NCBI GenBank assembly: GCA_945952115.1
Contig: CAMFHA010000008.1
Coordinates: forward strand, 1 to 52,150
DNA length: 52,150 nucleotides
Reading direction: 5' to 3'
Origin: an uncultured Legionella sp.
GTDB taxonomy: Bacteria; Pseudomonadota; Gammaproteobacteria; Legionellales; Legionellaceae
Shown: positions 13,701 to 24,200 of the stretch, piece after piece
Numbering within the stretch: position 1 is the stretch's first letter
How the letters are laid out: each line of letters opens with the position of its first letter
Translations under genes and position numbers: made by a program
Notes under the pieces: generated by a model
Database searches by the model: none
Told to the model about the DNA's origin: nothing
Seen by the model: only the letters and a program-made list of their open reading frames with translations

Positions 13701-14484
13701 TGAAAACATACCATCTGATAAAAAATTTCAAATAATCCTAGATGCAAAAGAAAGAGAAATACTCTTAAGAAAAATAAATAAAAAACCTTCTTGGTTCAGT
13801 TCTTTATTAAACCGTATAAAAGATTATTTCTCTAAATCTTCGAGAGTGGATGCATCAACTATACAACCAATGTCTCCTACTAATGTGTCTAATGCGCCGC
13901 AAGAACCAGCAAACCCCGTAATGGTTCCATTAACTCGATCCAATTCTATAGAGCCCCCCCTTAGTCTTATAGCCAATCCTGAGTCATCACGCGAACCTCC
14001 CCCTTCAACATATCCTCCTAAACTTGGCAAAGCACATCCAATTTCTGAGAAAATGCGACCCCTATCTGAAGTTTTACTGACACAAAAACAAGTACAAGAG
14101 ATTGACACCATGAAAGATATGGCAAAAATAAAAACTACAGATTCTGCAGATGGTAATTTAAAAAAATTAGAGTATCTTGAGGGAAAAGATCCGGTAGCTG
14201 TTGTCAACCGCTTTGAAGCATTACAAAAAACAGCTGATGAAAAACCAATAGAATATGTTTTAGAAATATCAGGGAGTATACAGGACAACCGTACAAAGGA
14301 TTTTGCTATAAATCAATTAATGAGTTGTGGAGAAAATACGAAAATTATAGGTATCACTACAAAAGATGGGTACTCAAATGTTCCTTTAGATGTTACTGAA
14401 TTCAATAAGTGGGTAGTTGAATCTCAAACAAAAAAACAAAATCAGTCACAGCCAGACACTGACAAACATTTACAGTTTAAATAA
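10795..14484 (+). CDS. Large zeta-toxin-like P-loop protein, tandem paralogue 2
   Basis: This 1229-residue protein starts 8 bp after its paralogue with its own AGGTGG ribosome-binding site. Its first 330 residues align by eye with the upstream gene: the same N-terminal pattern, Walker A GPSGAGKT at 176-183, then TVDGGIEREVSQVRDLMNRASLKLGYGGIEDLEE described here from about 216. Beyond about 400 it is different. It has Lys/Glu-rich probable coiled coils (about 500-660), a proline-rich linker with ELPPPPAPP near 682, an unrecognised globular region (about 730-990), a second Pro/Ser-rich linker (about 1020-1080) and an unrecognised C-terminal domain. No signal peptide or membrane helix is seen. 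Size, coiled coils and proline linkers recall secreted effectors of intracellular gammaproteobacteria, but no secretion signal was verified. Confidence 0.65.
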   Translation: MSIPAQTLKTPTIAEWETGKLQNIGNYGEPFTDQKNNLEANLKKQKEDDARVFQILGAEGYEKLHGKAYNANFEFQNESTTARTNFIQAISTSFGDKLLASNTITKDPVSLNNIANDAAAEPNGAKNLQELYEAAILEERESIAYKNAAFLQSVEVYRGGNFSKKEGEGHVIIIAGPSGAGKTRARPAVVKETTHGVLVKNSDPTQIRPDQHLVVTVDGGIEREVSQVRDLMNRASLKLGYGGIEDLEEITTKASGKTKLKNVIEEAANAKGLHLVIATTSPQKELKKYMGPGSKRNVVYSFVKIPWKTVANIAYRRAFASKKTEYKGNIDQISKPPESKKHGGLSSYLWGKREASQAGKEYLKKQKQNEERQKAGDLNTDKSSSEIKETVEKAEIYKIKKDLVFMKFVDEKGNTTNLDSKKKAVDFKSSNKGISMTVRQVKAWEAYKKENPDADARDWYKNNKENEMLVSEKIIIGTSKKTIQEIEQSQRTDIENSIKELKDNASKGFDGEGDSLLKLRLLKDNSVLQFKDLLSLFENPESLKNLSWPYSHASNALIAELFKKQQALIESPNISLDEKNKALQEMNTLKDKLLIFNLKDNTKKIQELQSKLEKITDNRISIENIENEIVILKREQSNPKFKAIIDKIDALELNFKSINPSTPITSKAEVHQEENVDPDDEIELPPPPAPPVSQAYPAELTVKEPLIEQKVKVEEKPLAINSEKSDFLELPSKVEEYNLEKIKEVLKDVNFTNLLNILHRDCKFYITSDQGEKQRFFFKNDNLAVQNIREPGIDTLTMQEFIPKLYEFLSGEKLSPEELAKIPELKNNNDIILFFENIKDPSALLALSEICDIAPFTSSGEESIKTAFFFTENNTTTNFTGGSIRERAYSFSVTKSARGFSAEYSGNVLGITKKELSPTVLQRDEDNHLKTDEGYTGDSNSFLFSVKASATVSTNPNTGIVKLQQNSSFENIPSDKKFQIILDAKEREILLRKINKKPSWFSSLLNRIKDYFSKSSRVDASTIQPMSPTNVSNAPQEPANPVMVPLTRSNSIEPPLSLIANPESSREPPPSTYPPKLGKAHPISEKMRPLSEVLLTQKQVQEIDTMKDMAKIKTTDSADGNLKKLEYLEGKDPVAVVNRFEALQKTADEKPIEYVLEISGSIQDNRTKDFAINQLMSCGENTKIIGITTKDGYSNVPLDVTEFNKWVVESQTKKQNQSQPDTDKHLQFK

Positions 14485-14827
14485 CATCTAATAATCTTAG
14501 ATATTGTAACATTATCAAACCAATCACATGTAATAACAATTTAATTTTTAAATAATTAATAGAAAATACTTGTAGAAGCAGCGGTTAGCTATAAGTCTAA
14601 CAGACACTTTTGTTAGATGTTTTGAACCTCCTAAGCTACAGGATTTCTTTTGGTTCAATGTTATATCTTTCATAGAATGCAAGTCTATATGTTTTTTATA
14701 TCCGTAATATTTACGGATATATTTTCTACCATTATAAAATATAATAAATAAATCAGAAGTTGATAATAGAATTATTTTAGTGTTGATATGATTCAACACT
14801 AAAATAATTATGTTACAGGAGGTATAT
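14485..14827. other. Intergenic region before the LRR gene
   Basis: This 343-bp AT-rich stretch has no convincing gene; a 98-codon minus-strand frame (14548-14844) has no recognisable content. It contains three inverted repeats: 14698-14707 with 14711-14720 (ATATCCGTAA and its complement, 3-nt loop), a weak one just after the 14484 stop codon (ATCTAA/TTAGAT), and the perfect 17-bp repeat at 14770-14809 listed separately. The middle hairpin is followed by ATTTTC and might be a weak terminator. Confidence 0.5.
14770..14809. promoter_or_regulatory. Perfect 17-bp inverted repeat upstream of LRR gene
   Basis: AATTATTTTAGTGTTGA (14770-14786) and its exact complement (14793-14809) flank a 6-nt loop. 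The repeat ends 7 bp before the AGGAGG ribosome-binding site (14817-14822) of the gene starting at 14828. At DNA level it could be an operator for a dimeric repressor; at RNA level it would be a 5'-UTR hairpin next to the ribosome-binding site. A possible -35 (TTGATA, 14760-14765) overlaps its left edge, but a good -10 was not found. Confidence 0.6.
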
Positions 14828-15772
14828 ATGTTTACACTTGCCACTCTTCCAGACTTTAGATATCTATATGATCTTTGGTGGCCTCAAAACAATACCGCAG
14901 AGGTGACTGAAAAACCTAAAAAAATTAGTAAAAAAAAATTTAAAGCCTTACTCAACAAAGTAAACAAGGGGGAAATTGGACAACGCTTAGATCTTAGTAA
15001 CCAAGGAATTACGGATAAACACTTTCTCAAACTTTTAGTAGCTTTGCGTGAATCGAAATTATCTAAAGTTTTAGAAATGAATTTATCAAAGAATATGCTT
15101 ACTCAAAACATCATTGATGATTTATCTTTTTACCTTAAAGCAAACCCCCAAGTATCTAAAATAGACCTATCATTGAACAAAATTAATGCAAGTGGAGCCT
15201 ATTGTTTGTTAGCATTTCTAGAGACTAATACTACAATTATTTATTTAAATTTGATTGCAAATCCTGTCAATAATGATTTCCTTCTTGAAGTAGAATTACA
15301 GGCCCCTGTAAAGCGCAATGCCGAAATCCAAGATGAAAAGAATAATTTACCCTACTACATTGCAGTGGCAGCCGTTTCTAGGGCTTTCAATTCTCCTCTA
15401 GAGCTAGTACTATTAATAATGGATTACTGCAATCAAACTTCAATACCAGCAGCAAGAGATCATATTGAAAAAACTTTATATTCTCAAGCAATTAGATTGG
15501 CTGATGATTTAAGCCTAATAGAGGCAGTCGACATTGCACAAAAAATATTACCTGATTTATCTGAACCAACCTTAGATGAGCAAATTATTACGGAACGAAT
15601 AAGTCAGATTCAGCAAGAACACACCGTCCTAGATCAAAAAAGATCTTTAGTTAATAATGGAGGAAATCCATCTATAGTTTTCTCTAACAAAAAAAATTAT
15701 TTGTGTTTATCAAACCTAGGCCCAAGGAATGATAATATTGCTAAAAATGGATTTAAATTAAAATCCGACTAA
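14828..15772 (+). CDS. Leucine-rich-repeat protein 1
   Basis: This 314-residue protein has about four ribonuclease-inhibitor-type leucine-rich repeats at about 53-150 (for example LDLSNQGITDKHFLKLL and IDLSLNKINASGAYCLLAFL). A C-terminal region follows with the segment SPLELVLLIMDYCNQTS...AARDHIEKTLYS at about 189-219. The same C-terminal pattern recurs in the second LRR protein at 16531-17142, so the two are paralogues. I start at the ATG at 14828, not at 14810, because AGGAGG lies five bases upstream of it and inside the longer frame. No signal peptide is seen. LRR proteins of this kind usually bind proteins and are common effectors in host-associated bacteria; a role in the neighbouring peptide pathway is not shown. 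Confidence 0.75.
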   Translation: MFTLATLPDFRYLYDLWWPQNNTAEVTEKPKKISKKKFKALLNKVNKGEIGQRLDLSNQGITDKHFLKLLVALRESKLSKVLEMNLSKNMLTQNIIDDLSFYLKANPQVSKIDLSLNKINASGAYCLLAFLETNTTIIYLNLIANPVNNDFLLEVELQAPVKRNAEIQDEKNNLPYYIAVAAVSRAFNSPLELVLLIMDYCNQTSIPAARDHIEKTLYSQAIRLADDLSLIEAVDIAQKILPDLSEPTLDEQIITERISQIQQEHTVLDQKRSLVNNGGNPSIVFSNKKNYLCLSNLGPRNDNIAKNGFKLKSD

Positions 15773-15806
15773 GCACAACATAGGACTTTTAAGAGGTGAT
15801 GCAACA

Positions 15807-16571
15807 ATGCGTATTTTAGAAAACTCATTACACATTTGGAAAATCAATTTACCTGCAGATGAAAATTTAATTGCTATTTTGAAAAAAAACTTATCAAGTG
15901 ATGAAGTGGAAAGATCGAATCAATTTTATTTTCAGGAAGATAAAGTGAGATATATTACCAGTAGAGGAATCTTAAGAAAATTGCTTGGAAGATACCTTAA
16001 TGCTCACCCAAATGAAATTTCTTTTGATTATAACGTTTATGGTAAGCCTTATTTAGAACCAAGCAAGAATCTCCACTTTAACGTATCTCATTCTAAAGAT
16101 TATATTCTTATTGCATTTCATAATGCTCATGTTGGAATTGACATAGAGTATTGTAAGTTGGATCTTGATTTTTCATCTATAGCAAAAGAAATATTGACAG
16201 ATTACGAATATAAAAAATTTTCATCCTTACCATGCGAGGATCAAGCTAATGTGTTTTATTGTTGCTGGGCTAGAAAAGAAGCAGTTTTAAAAGCAATAGG
16301 AATTGGTCTATCTTTTTCTCCTAAGCAATTTGAAGTATTATTAGATAATAATACTTCAAGCAGGATACATATTCGTCAAATGGAACCTTTCATTTTAGAA
16401 GAAAATAATTGGACTTTACTTGATTTAAAGATAGCACCACATTATATGGCAGCAGTCGCAACACGAAATAAAATTAATAATTTATTATTGTTTGACTGGG
16501 ATCATAATAAAATTATAATAAAAAAAATGGATGGAGAAAACCGTGTTTTTCCAATTTTTACTAAAAATTAA
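15807..16571 (+). CDS. Sfp-type 4'-phosphopantetheinyl transferase
   Basis: This enzyme transfers phosphopantetheine from CoA to the conserved serine of carrier domains, which every T domain of an NRPS requires. At 254 residues it has the Sfp/EntD-like two-lobe length. Visible motifs are GKPYL at 79-83, FNVSHS at 91-96, GIDIE at 110-114 with Mg2+-binding Asp112 and Glu114, and WARKEAVLKA at 154-163 with Glu158 and Lys162. The start at 15807 has AGAGGTGAT at proper spacing. Ten carrier-type serines counted by module would need it: four in one NRPS and five in the other, plus any elsewhere in the cell. It lies between two LRR genes and converges on the NRPS operon. It is most likely the dedicated activator. 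Confidence 0.93.
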   Translation: MRILENSLHIWKINLPADENLIAILKKNLSSDEVERSNQFYFQEDKVRYITSRGILRKLLGRYLNAHPNEISFDYNVYGKPYLEPSKNLHFNVSHSKDYILIAFHNAHVGIDIEYCKLDLDFSSIAKEILTDYEYKKFSSLPCEDQANVFYCCWARKEAVLKAIGIGLSFSPKQFEVLLDNNTSSRIHIRQMEPFILEENNWTLLDLKIAPHYMAAVATRNKINNLLLFDWDHNKIIIKKMDGENRVFPIFTKN

Positions 16572-17142
16572 AAATTCTCCAGATATTTTAAGTTTTGAAG
16601 CAGTTGAACAGTTGGTACTAAGCTCCCATGATAAATACTGCTTAGATTTAAGTTCTAAAAACTTAAATGATGAGCATATGGGATGGCTTTTAAAAATTTT
16701 AACAAAGGAAACTATAAGGGAAATCATATGCTTGTCAGACAATAAAATAACTAATGTAGGAGCCATTAGGCTCGGTGAGCTTCTTCAAAGGTTTCCACAG
16801 ATACTTTCTATACGGTTGCAAAGGAATAATATAGGTCCTCAAGGTGTACAATATTTAATAAAAGCTGCTGAACTTAATAATAACCTTGTTTCAATAGAAC
16901 TATCAGGAAATGGACTTGAAGAAAATATAACAGCCAAAGTGGGTCAGAGATTGGAAATTAATTCTCAAATTCAAGAAGAATTTAAAAAAGTAGAGCTTTA
17001 TAAAACAATATCAAAAACAATGATAAAAAAGCACTTCTTACCCTATGAATTGCTAAAAATTATTCTTGATTACTACAATGATGCAAGTAACAAAGAGGCT
17101 AGAAAATATCTAAAGACAAATTTATATTCTGGCCTGCTTTGA
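16531..17142 (+). CDS. Leucine-rich-repeat protein 2
   Basis: This is a protein of up to 203 residues, paralogous to the LRR protein at 14828. Three or four LRRs span about 37-146 (LDLSSKNLNDEHMGWLLKIL, SIRLQRNNIGPQGVQYLI and SIELSGNGLEENI). The C-terminal segment FLPYELLKIILDYYNDAS...EARKYLKTNLYS at 169-200 matches its paralogue's tail. The frame overlaps the end of the phosphopantetheinyl transferase gene by about 40 bp. The ATG at 16531 has no clear ribosome-binding site; GTG at 16543 has GGAG six bases upstream and may be the true start, giving 199 residues. The overlap suggests co-expression with the transferase. Function is unknown. Confidence 0.7.
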   Translation: MEKTVFFQFLLKIKNSPDILSFEAVEQLVLSSHDKYCLDLSSKNLNDEHMGWLLKILTKETIREIICLSDNKITNVGAIRLGELLQRFPQILSIRLQRNNIGPQGVQYLIKAAELNNNLVSIELSGNGLEENITAKVGQRLEINSQIQEEFKKVELYKTISKTMIKKHFLPYELLKIILDYYNDASNKEARKYLKTNLYSGLL

Positions 17143-17154
17143 AGAACCAGGAAT

Positions 17155-18207
17155 TTAAATTTTTTCTAGTGAAGCTACTGTACCCATTATTTCAGCAGCT
17201 AAAAAAATGTCATTTTCTGTCACATTTTTATGGGTAACTGCCCGCACAGTATATCTATCCCATGGATACAATAATACGCCAGCGGCTTTTGCCATATTCA
17301 CAAAGTCTATGCTAGACATACCAATCTTATGCATACTAAACATAATAATATTAGTATCAATTTCCTGAGTTACTAGCGTAAATTCCCTATAACCAGATAA
17401 TTGTTTTGCTAAAATTCTAGCATTACGATGATCAACTGTCAGTTGCTTAATATTATTTTTTAAGGCAAACAACGCAGTAGACGCCATTAACCCAGATTGA
17501 TGCAATCCACCGCCATACCATTTACGATATTTTTGCGCTTTGTGAATAAACTCTTTAGTGCCTAGCAATATAGCACCAAATGGTGCACCAAGTCCTTTGT
17601 TAAATGAAACCATTAAGCTATCCGTATTTTCAGTATAAGCTTTTACTGATATGCCTGTAGCAACACAGGCATTCAATAATCTTGCACCATCTAAATGAAC
17701 TTTAATTTTTTTTTCTAAAGCAAAGTTATAAAGTTTTTTCAATACATCAAGAGGAAAAATTTTACCTGCATGATGATTAATTGTATTTTCCACGCAAATT
17801 AAAGAAACATGATTACTAACACTTGACCTATTTTTACTTGAAATAGCATCTTCAACACAGTTTATATCTAAAATGCCATTTGGTGACCTTACAGTGTTTA
17901 AAGCAACTTTAGCTAAATCTGCAGTAGATGCTGATTCATAATAGTTAATATGATAAGTAGCATCTATAATTACATCATCACCAGGTACAGTGTGAGAACG
18001 AATGGCAATTTGATTAGCAAGGGTACCCGTGCTCATGAAGAGGGCCGCCTCTTTGCCAAAAAAATCAGCGCAATAGTGCTCTAAATCATTTGTTGATTGA
18101 TCGTCTTTATAAAAATCATCACCGAGCTTAGCCTCACACATCATTTTAAGCATAGTGTCACATGGAAGAGTAACGGTGTCGCTTCTAAGATCTATCATTT
18201 TATTCAT
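17155..18207 (-). CDS. Threonine aldolase-family PLP enzyme
   Basis: This 350-residue fold-type I PLP enzyme matches low-specificity L-threonine aldolases, which split beta-hydroxy amino acids into glycine and an aldehyde (reversibly). The N-terminus IDLRSDTVTLP is diagnostic. His86 (ATYHIN) is the PLP-stacking position, HLDGAR at 171-176 holds the PLP-binding Asp173, and Lys204 in SFNKGLGAP is the Schiff-base lysine. YGGGLHQSG follows near 231. It starts 25 bp after the second NRPS stop with AGGAG at a 6-base spacing, so it is the last gene of that operon. A role in making a beta-hydroxy amino acid or glycine for the peptide is likely but inferred. It converges with LRR protein 2 with only 12 bp between stop codons. 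Confidence 0.9.
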   Translation of the reverse strand: MNKMIDLRSDTVTLPCDTMLKMMCEAKLGDDFYKDDQSTNDLEHYCADFFGKEAALFMSTGTLANQIAIRSHTVPGDDVIIDATYHINYYESASTADLAKVALNTVRSPNGILDINCVEDAISSKNRSSVSNHVSLICVENTINHHAGKIFPLDVLKKLYNFALEKKIKVHLDGARLLNACVATGISVKAYTENTDSLMVSFNKGLGAPFGAILLGTKEFIHKAQKYRKWYGGGLHQSGLMASTALFALKNNIKQLTVDHRNARILAKQLSGYREFTLVTQEIDTNIIMFSMHKIGMSSIDFVNMAKAAGVLLYPWDRYTVRAVTHKNVTENDIFLAAEIMGTVASLEKI

Positions 18208-18232
18208 TTTCTGCTCCTATATTTCATTATTG

Positions 18233-21200
18233 CTAATTATCTTCGATTAATTTAAAAATCAATGGATGATCCAATATATTTCCATGATTGCATACCATAT
18301 CAATCACTTTTATATTCTTAGTAAATAGTTCTATATTATTACTCTTCAAAGATTGAATATGTTTCCAAGATTCTTGCCTACCCTCATAATCTATTCTTTC
18401 ATCTTCTTCTAATGCTTTAAATAAAATGATTTTACTATGTTTTAGCATCCCAGAAATAGCTTGTTTAGATATTTCTATTTCAGCTTCTGATGCCAGGATG
18501 ACTTTGTTTACATATTCTTCTTCATAGCCTTCAGATATCATATGTGCTTTCATATTTTGCTTAATTACAAATGGATCTTGCTTGCCAAGCTGATTTATTA
18601 AATATTTATCTTTGATAACTGTATCAAGCAAATATAAATTAATATTTTCAAAACTTTTTTGCTCTAAAATATATGCCATTTCTAACGCTATATGTCCCCC
18701 TAAAGACCAGCCACACAAATTAATTTCATCAGTCAATTTAAAGTTAAGTAAGTTATTAACATATGTTTTTGCCAAAAAGTTTAAGCTAGATATATTTTCT
18801 TCATTTAGAATATTGAAATTATCTATGCCGAAAGCATTATATTTGCTTTGCAACTTTTTAGCCAAATCTGCATAAACTTCACAACCTGCATTTCCCGGAT
18901 GAATAAAAAACATTTGTTTTTTATTTTGATCAAAGCTAGATAAACTTTTAACTAAATTGCTAGAATTTACTTTTTTAATCGCATTCGATAACAATAATTT
19001 AATTGTTTTATGTCTAAACAGTTCTGTAATATTAAAATCAATATTTTCTGTAAACAATTCTTTGTTCATTTTATAAATTAACTTTATAGCTAAAATAGAA
19101 TTGCCACCTATTGTAAAAAAATTATCTTCAACCCCTACATTATTAAGACTTAAAGTTTCTTGCCAAATATTACATAATCTTACTTCTAACTCTGTTGTTG
19201 GTAGAACAAAGGCTTTTTTATTTTCAAAGTCAGGATCTGGCAATGCTTTTCTATCTAATTTACCGTTAGCAGTCAACGGAAAGCATGCCATCTTTAACAA
19301 TGCGCTCGGCATCATATAATCTGGCAATTGGATTGATAGTTGATTTAAAACATACTCTTCTTTTATTTCACTGTCAGAGACATAATAAGCAACCAACCGC
19401 TTATTATCGTTTTCTCCTTTTGCTAAAACAATAGCTTGTTTAACGTGTTCGATTGAAGTTAATGCACTTTCTATTTCACCAAGCTCTATCCTATAGCCCC
19501 GTATCTTTACTTGAAAGTCATCCCGGCCTAGGTACTCTAGATTGCAATCTGGTAACCATCTAACCATATCACCTGTTTTATATAATCTAGTGTATCCTCT
19601 TGAACAATCCTCTTCACTCAAGAATGAATTTTCAATAAATTTTTCTGCAGTAAGCTCTGGTCTATTTAGATATCCACGAGCTACACCAGCACCACCGATG
19701 TAAAGTTCTCCTCTAACTCCTATTGGAACCGGATGCATGTTTTTATCAAGTACATATAATTTTTTATCAGATAATCTTGAACCTATAGGCGCAACTATTT
19801 TTGTGTTGTAATCCTTTAAATGGCAATAAGAGGAAAAAACAATATTTTCAGTCGGCCCATATACATGGATTAGCGATAATTCTGGATAGTTCATTTTAAC
19901 TTTATTGATCAGCTCGATATTGCATAGTTCACCGCCGAACAATATATGCCTTAATGAACTGAGATTATCTAATTTATTGTTTATTAGAGAGTTAAATAAA
20001 GCAGTTGTAATGAAAATTGTATCAACTTTAAAGTTTAAAAGTTTAGCATTTAGTTTATGAAGGTCTAAAATGTCATTTTTCCCTATCATTATCAATTTTT
20101 TACCATTTAAGATTGAAAAAAATATATCAAATATGCTACCATCAAAAACATAATTTGAGATACCAGCAACTGTTGAGGTCATTTCATAATTAATAAAATT
20201 ATTGCTTGCTGAAAACAATGACACTTGGCAATGTTCAACCATTACTCCTTTAGGCTTGCCGGTACTGCCAGAGGTATAAATAATATAGGCCAAATCTCTC
20301 ACTTTATTTTGAATTGGTAGATTGGTGACTTTTTCCATTTGATAAATATTTGAATCTAAGTCGATGAAACTAACACCTGTTAGCTCGCACAAGCGTTCGC
20401 TTAAATGCGATTGAGTTAAAATAAGCTCGGTTTGGCTATCTTGTAAAATAAAATTAATCCGATCAATTGGATAATCTGGATCAATTGGCACATAAGCAGC
20501 TCCCGCTTTCAGAATACCTAATATTCCAATTATCATTTCTAAACTTTTATCTAAACATAATGCAATTAAACTATCTGATTTAATGCATGTTTGCCTTTGC
20601 AAATATCTTGCTAATTGATTCGCTTTGGCATTTAGCTCAGCATATGTGAGTTGCTTCTCTTCAAAAACAATGGCTATATTATCTGGAGTTTTTGATACTT
20701 GTTCTTCAAATAGCTGAGAAATCGTTTTCTCTTTTGGATACTGTTTATCTGTTCGATTCCAACCTATTACAAGTTGTTGATATTCCTCACCACTCAATAA
20801 ACAATAGTCTTTGATTCGTTTTTCTTGATTACTAACCATTTGTTCTAAAACTCTAAGATAATGATTAACCATCCTTTCTATAGTTGATTTTACAAAAAGT
20901 GCTGTTGCAAAATTAAATGACCCGTGAATCTCATTTTTAGAATCGTCCATAAAACAACTAAGATCAAACTTCGCAATAGAATTGCTATTTAGCCCCGAAG
21001 ATTTAAATAGATCATTTTCAATATTGTTACAAAAGGACTGCACACTAAATACCACTTGAAATATTGGATGTCTGGATGTATCTTTTTCTAACTTTAATTC
21101 TTCAACCAGCTTTTCAAAGGGTAAGTCTTGATATCTTTGAGCAGCTATAAGATTATATTGAACTTGAGATATAAACTCTAAAATGTTACTTTCTTGATCA

Positions 21201-24200
21201 ACATGCTCTCGCAGTGCCAAGCTATTAACGAAAAATCCTATTAAATCCTGGATCTCTGCATAATGCCTATTAGCAATAGGAGTTCCTAATACAATATCAT
21301 CTTGACCGCTGTATTTATTCAGAAAAATATAAAAACCTGATAATAAAATTACATACAGTGAGCAACCTTGCTGTATTGATAATGCTCTTAGTTGATTTGA
21401 TAACGATTCGTTAATACTAAATATAACATCTTCGCCAGAATAAGATATTTCTTTAGGCCTTGAATTATCTGTGCACAAATTTAGAGATTCGAATCCCTGT
21501 AGTTTTTCTAACCAATAACTTAATTGTTTTTCTAACACTTCTCCTTGTAAATATTCTCTTTGCCATGCACTAAATGTTTTATATTGAATCGATAACGCTG
21601 GTAAATCTTTTCCATGATAAAGTGTATTTATCTCTTTAAAAAAGATATCCACAGACCAACCATCAGAAGCTATATGATGCATATTGACTAAAATATAGCT
21701 TGCATTTTCTTTATGATAAAAATTGATCCTTATTGGAAAATCTTTTTGCAAATTAAAAGGTGTATGCATATCCTTTTCTAGCTGTTTGTCAATATTTAAC
21801 TCTGTATAGTTGTATTCGTTAATATTAATTACATTATCAAGAACGACTTGATAGTACAAACCTTCTTCTTGCTTGAAGATAGTTCTTAAAATTTCGTGTC
21901 TTTGAACAACTTGTTTGATTGCACTCTTTAATTTATCTTTATCTACCGCTTCTTGCAATTCAATATATATAGGAAGATGATAGGCATTAGTTCCTTGCTC
22001 ATATTGCTCTATAAACCAAAGTCGTTCCTGTGCGAAAGACAGGGGGTATTGTTCTAAATCTTTTGGCTTGATTATTACATTTACTGCTTCATGAAAACTT
22101 AAACAATTTACTAACTTAGATATGGTTTTATGTTTGAAAATATCTGCTATGGCGATATTGAAATCTAATAATTTTCTGATTTGATGTGATAGCTTTATCG
22201 CCAAAATAGAATTTCCACCTATCCTAAAGAAATCATCTTCAATGCCCACTTTATTTAGATTTAAAATTTCTTGCCATATATGACATAATTTTATTTCTAA
22301 ATTTGTTCTTGGAGCTACAAAGCTGTCTTTATTCTTAAAATCAGGATCAGGCAATGCCTTTCTATCTAATTTACCATTAATGGTCAATGGGAAATGTTCC
22401 ATTCTTACCAAAACGCTAGGCAACATATAATCTGGCAATTTCATTGAGAGTTGATTTAAAATAGCTTCTTCCTTTATTTCAGTATCTGTCAAATAATATG
22501 CAATCAGGTATTTATGACCATTCCTTTCTCTTGCCAATACACAAGATTGCTTAATGCAGTCAATGGAAGTTAAAGCATGCTCTATTTCACCAAGCTCTAC
22601 CCTGTGACCTCTTATTTTAACTTGAAAGTCATTTCTACCAATATACGCTATATTTCCATCGGGTAACCATTTAACCAAATCTCCTGTTTTATATAATTTA
22701 GTATAACCTTTTTCGATATCTTTTTGAGTTGCAAATGGATTTTCAATAAATTTTTGAGCTGTTAATTCAGGTTTATTTAAGTAACCACGTGCTAAACCCG
22801 CACCACCAATGTGAAGTTCACCTATTACACCCATCGGAACTGGAGAACCGTATTTATCTAATATATATAAGTATCGATTATTAATACTCTTACCTATAGG
22901 TACTGAAGGATCTTTAATTATATTTTCAATAAAATATGTTGAAGAAAATGTAGTACTTTCAGTAGGTCCATATCCATTTATAATATATTGCTCCTTATCC
23001 TTAATAGCTACCAAAGAATTAATAATATCTACATCTAAGATCTCTCCACCTATTAAAAGATATTTAATGTTTTTAAATGTTAATGGGTTGTTAATAAATA
23101 TAGCATTAAACAATGTCTTAGTAAGCCAAAGTATATTGATACTCTTTTTATCTAAAAAATTTCTAAACTTGTTTGAATCTGCAACTAACTTTTTAGTATC
23201 AACAGGTATAATTAATTTTGCCCCGTAGCTTAATGGCATCCATATTTCAAAAATAGAGGCATCAAACACTTGAGAAGATAGAAAAACAAATGAATCATTG
23301 TCTGTCACTTTAATAAAATCATTCCTTATTAGGCTTATAATATTACCATGAGAGTTCATAACCCCTTTAGGCTTACCTGTCGTTCCCGAGGTGTAAATCA
23401 CATAAGCTAAATCTATTGCTTTATTTTGAACTTCTAAATTTTTTGTTTCTTGATTTTTATAACCATATGCATCTAACGCCATCAAGCTAATGCCTGTTAT
23501 TTCTTGCAAGCTTTCGATTAAATGTGATTGGGTTAAAATAAGCTTTATTTGGCTGTCATCTAAAATATAATTGATGCGTTCAACTGGGTATTCAGGATCA
23601 ATTGGCACATAAGCAGCACCTGCTTTCAGGACACCTAATATTCCAATGAGCATTTCTAGACTTTTATCTAAGCATATTCCAATTAAGGTATCTGATTTAA
23701 TCTGTGTTTGAGTATGTAAATGTCTTGCTAATTGATTCGCTTTAGCATTTAGCTCGGCATATGTGAGTTGCTGCTCTTCAAAAACAATAGCTATCTTATT
23801 TGGTGCTTTTGACACTTGCTGTTCAAATAATTGATGAATCGTTTTATCTTTTGAATATTCTTTTTCAGTTTGATTCCAGTTTATGATAAGTTGTTGATAC
23901 TCATTTTTACTCAGTAAACAATAGTCTTTGATTCGTTTTTCTTGACTTCTAACCATTTGCTCTAAAACAATCACATAATGACTAACCATCCTTTCTATGG
24001 TTGATTTATTAAAAAGAGAAGTGGCAAAGTTAAATATTCCTTGAATCTCAGCTTTAGAATCATCCATAAAGCAACTGAGATCAAATTTAGCCACAGAATG
24101 GTTGTTCAGCTTCAAATCTTTAAATAGTTTTTTTTCAACGTTATCTCCAAAGGATTGCACACTAAACATAACTTGAAATATCGGATGTCTAGATGTATCT

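Noticed and set aside
9284..14484. Classical toxin-antitoxin module
   Set aside because: No small epsilon-like antitoxin gene lies next to either gene, and the proteins are much larger than zeta toxins.
14548..14844. 98-codon minus-strand reading frame
   Set aside because: It has low-complexity content, no recognisable motif, no clear ribosome-binding site, and overlaps the start of the LRR gene.
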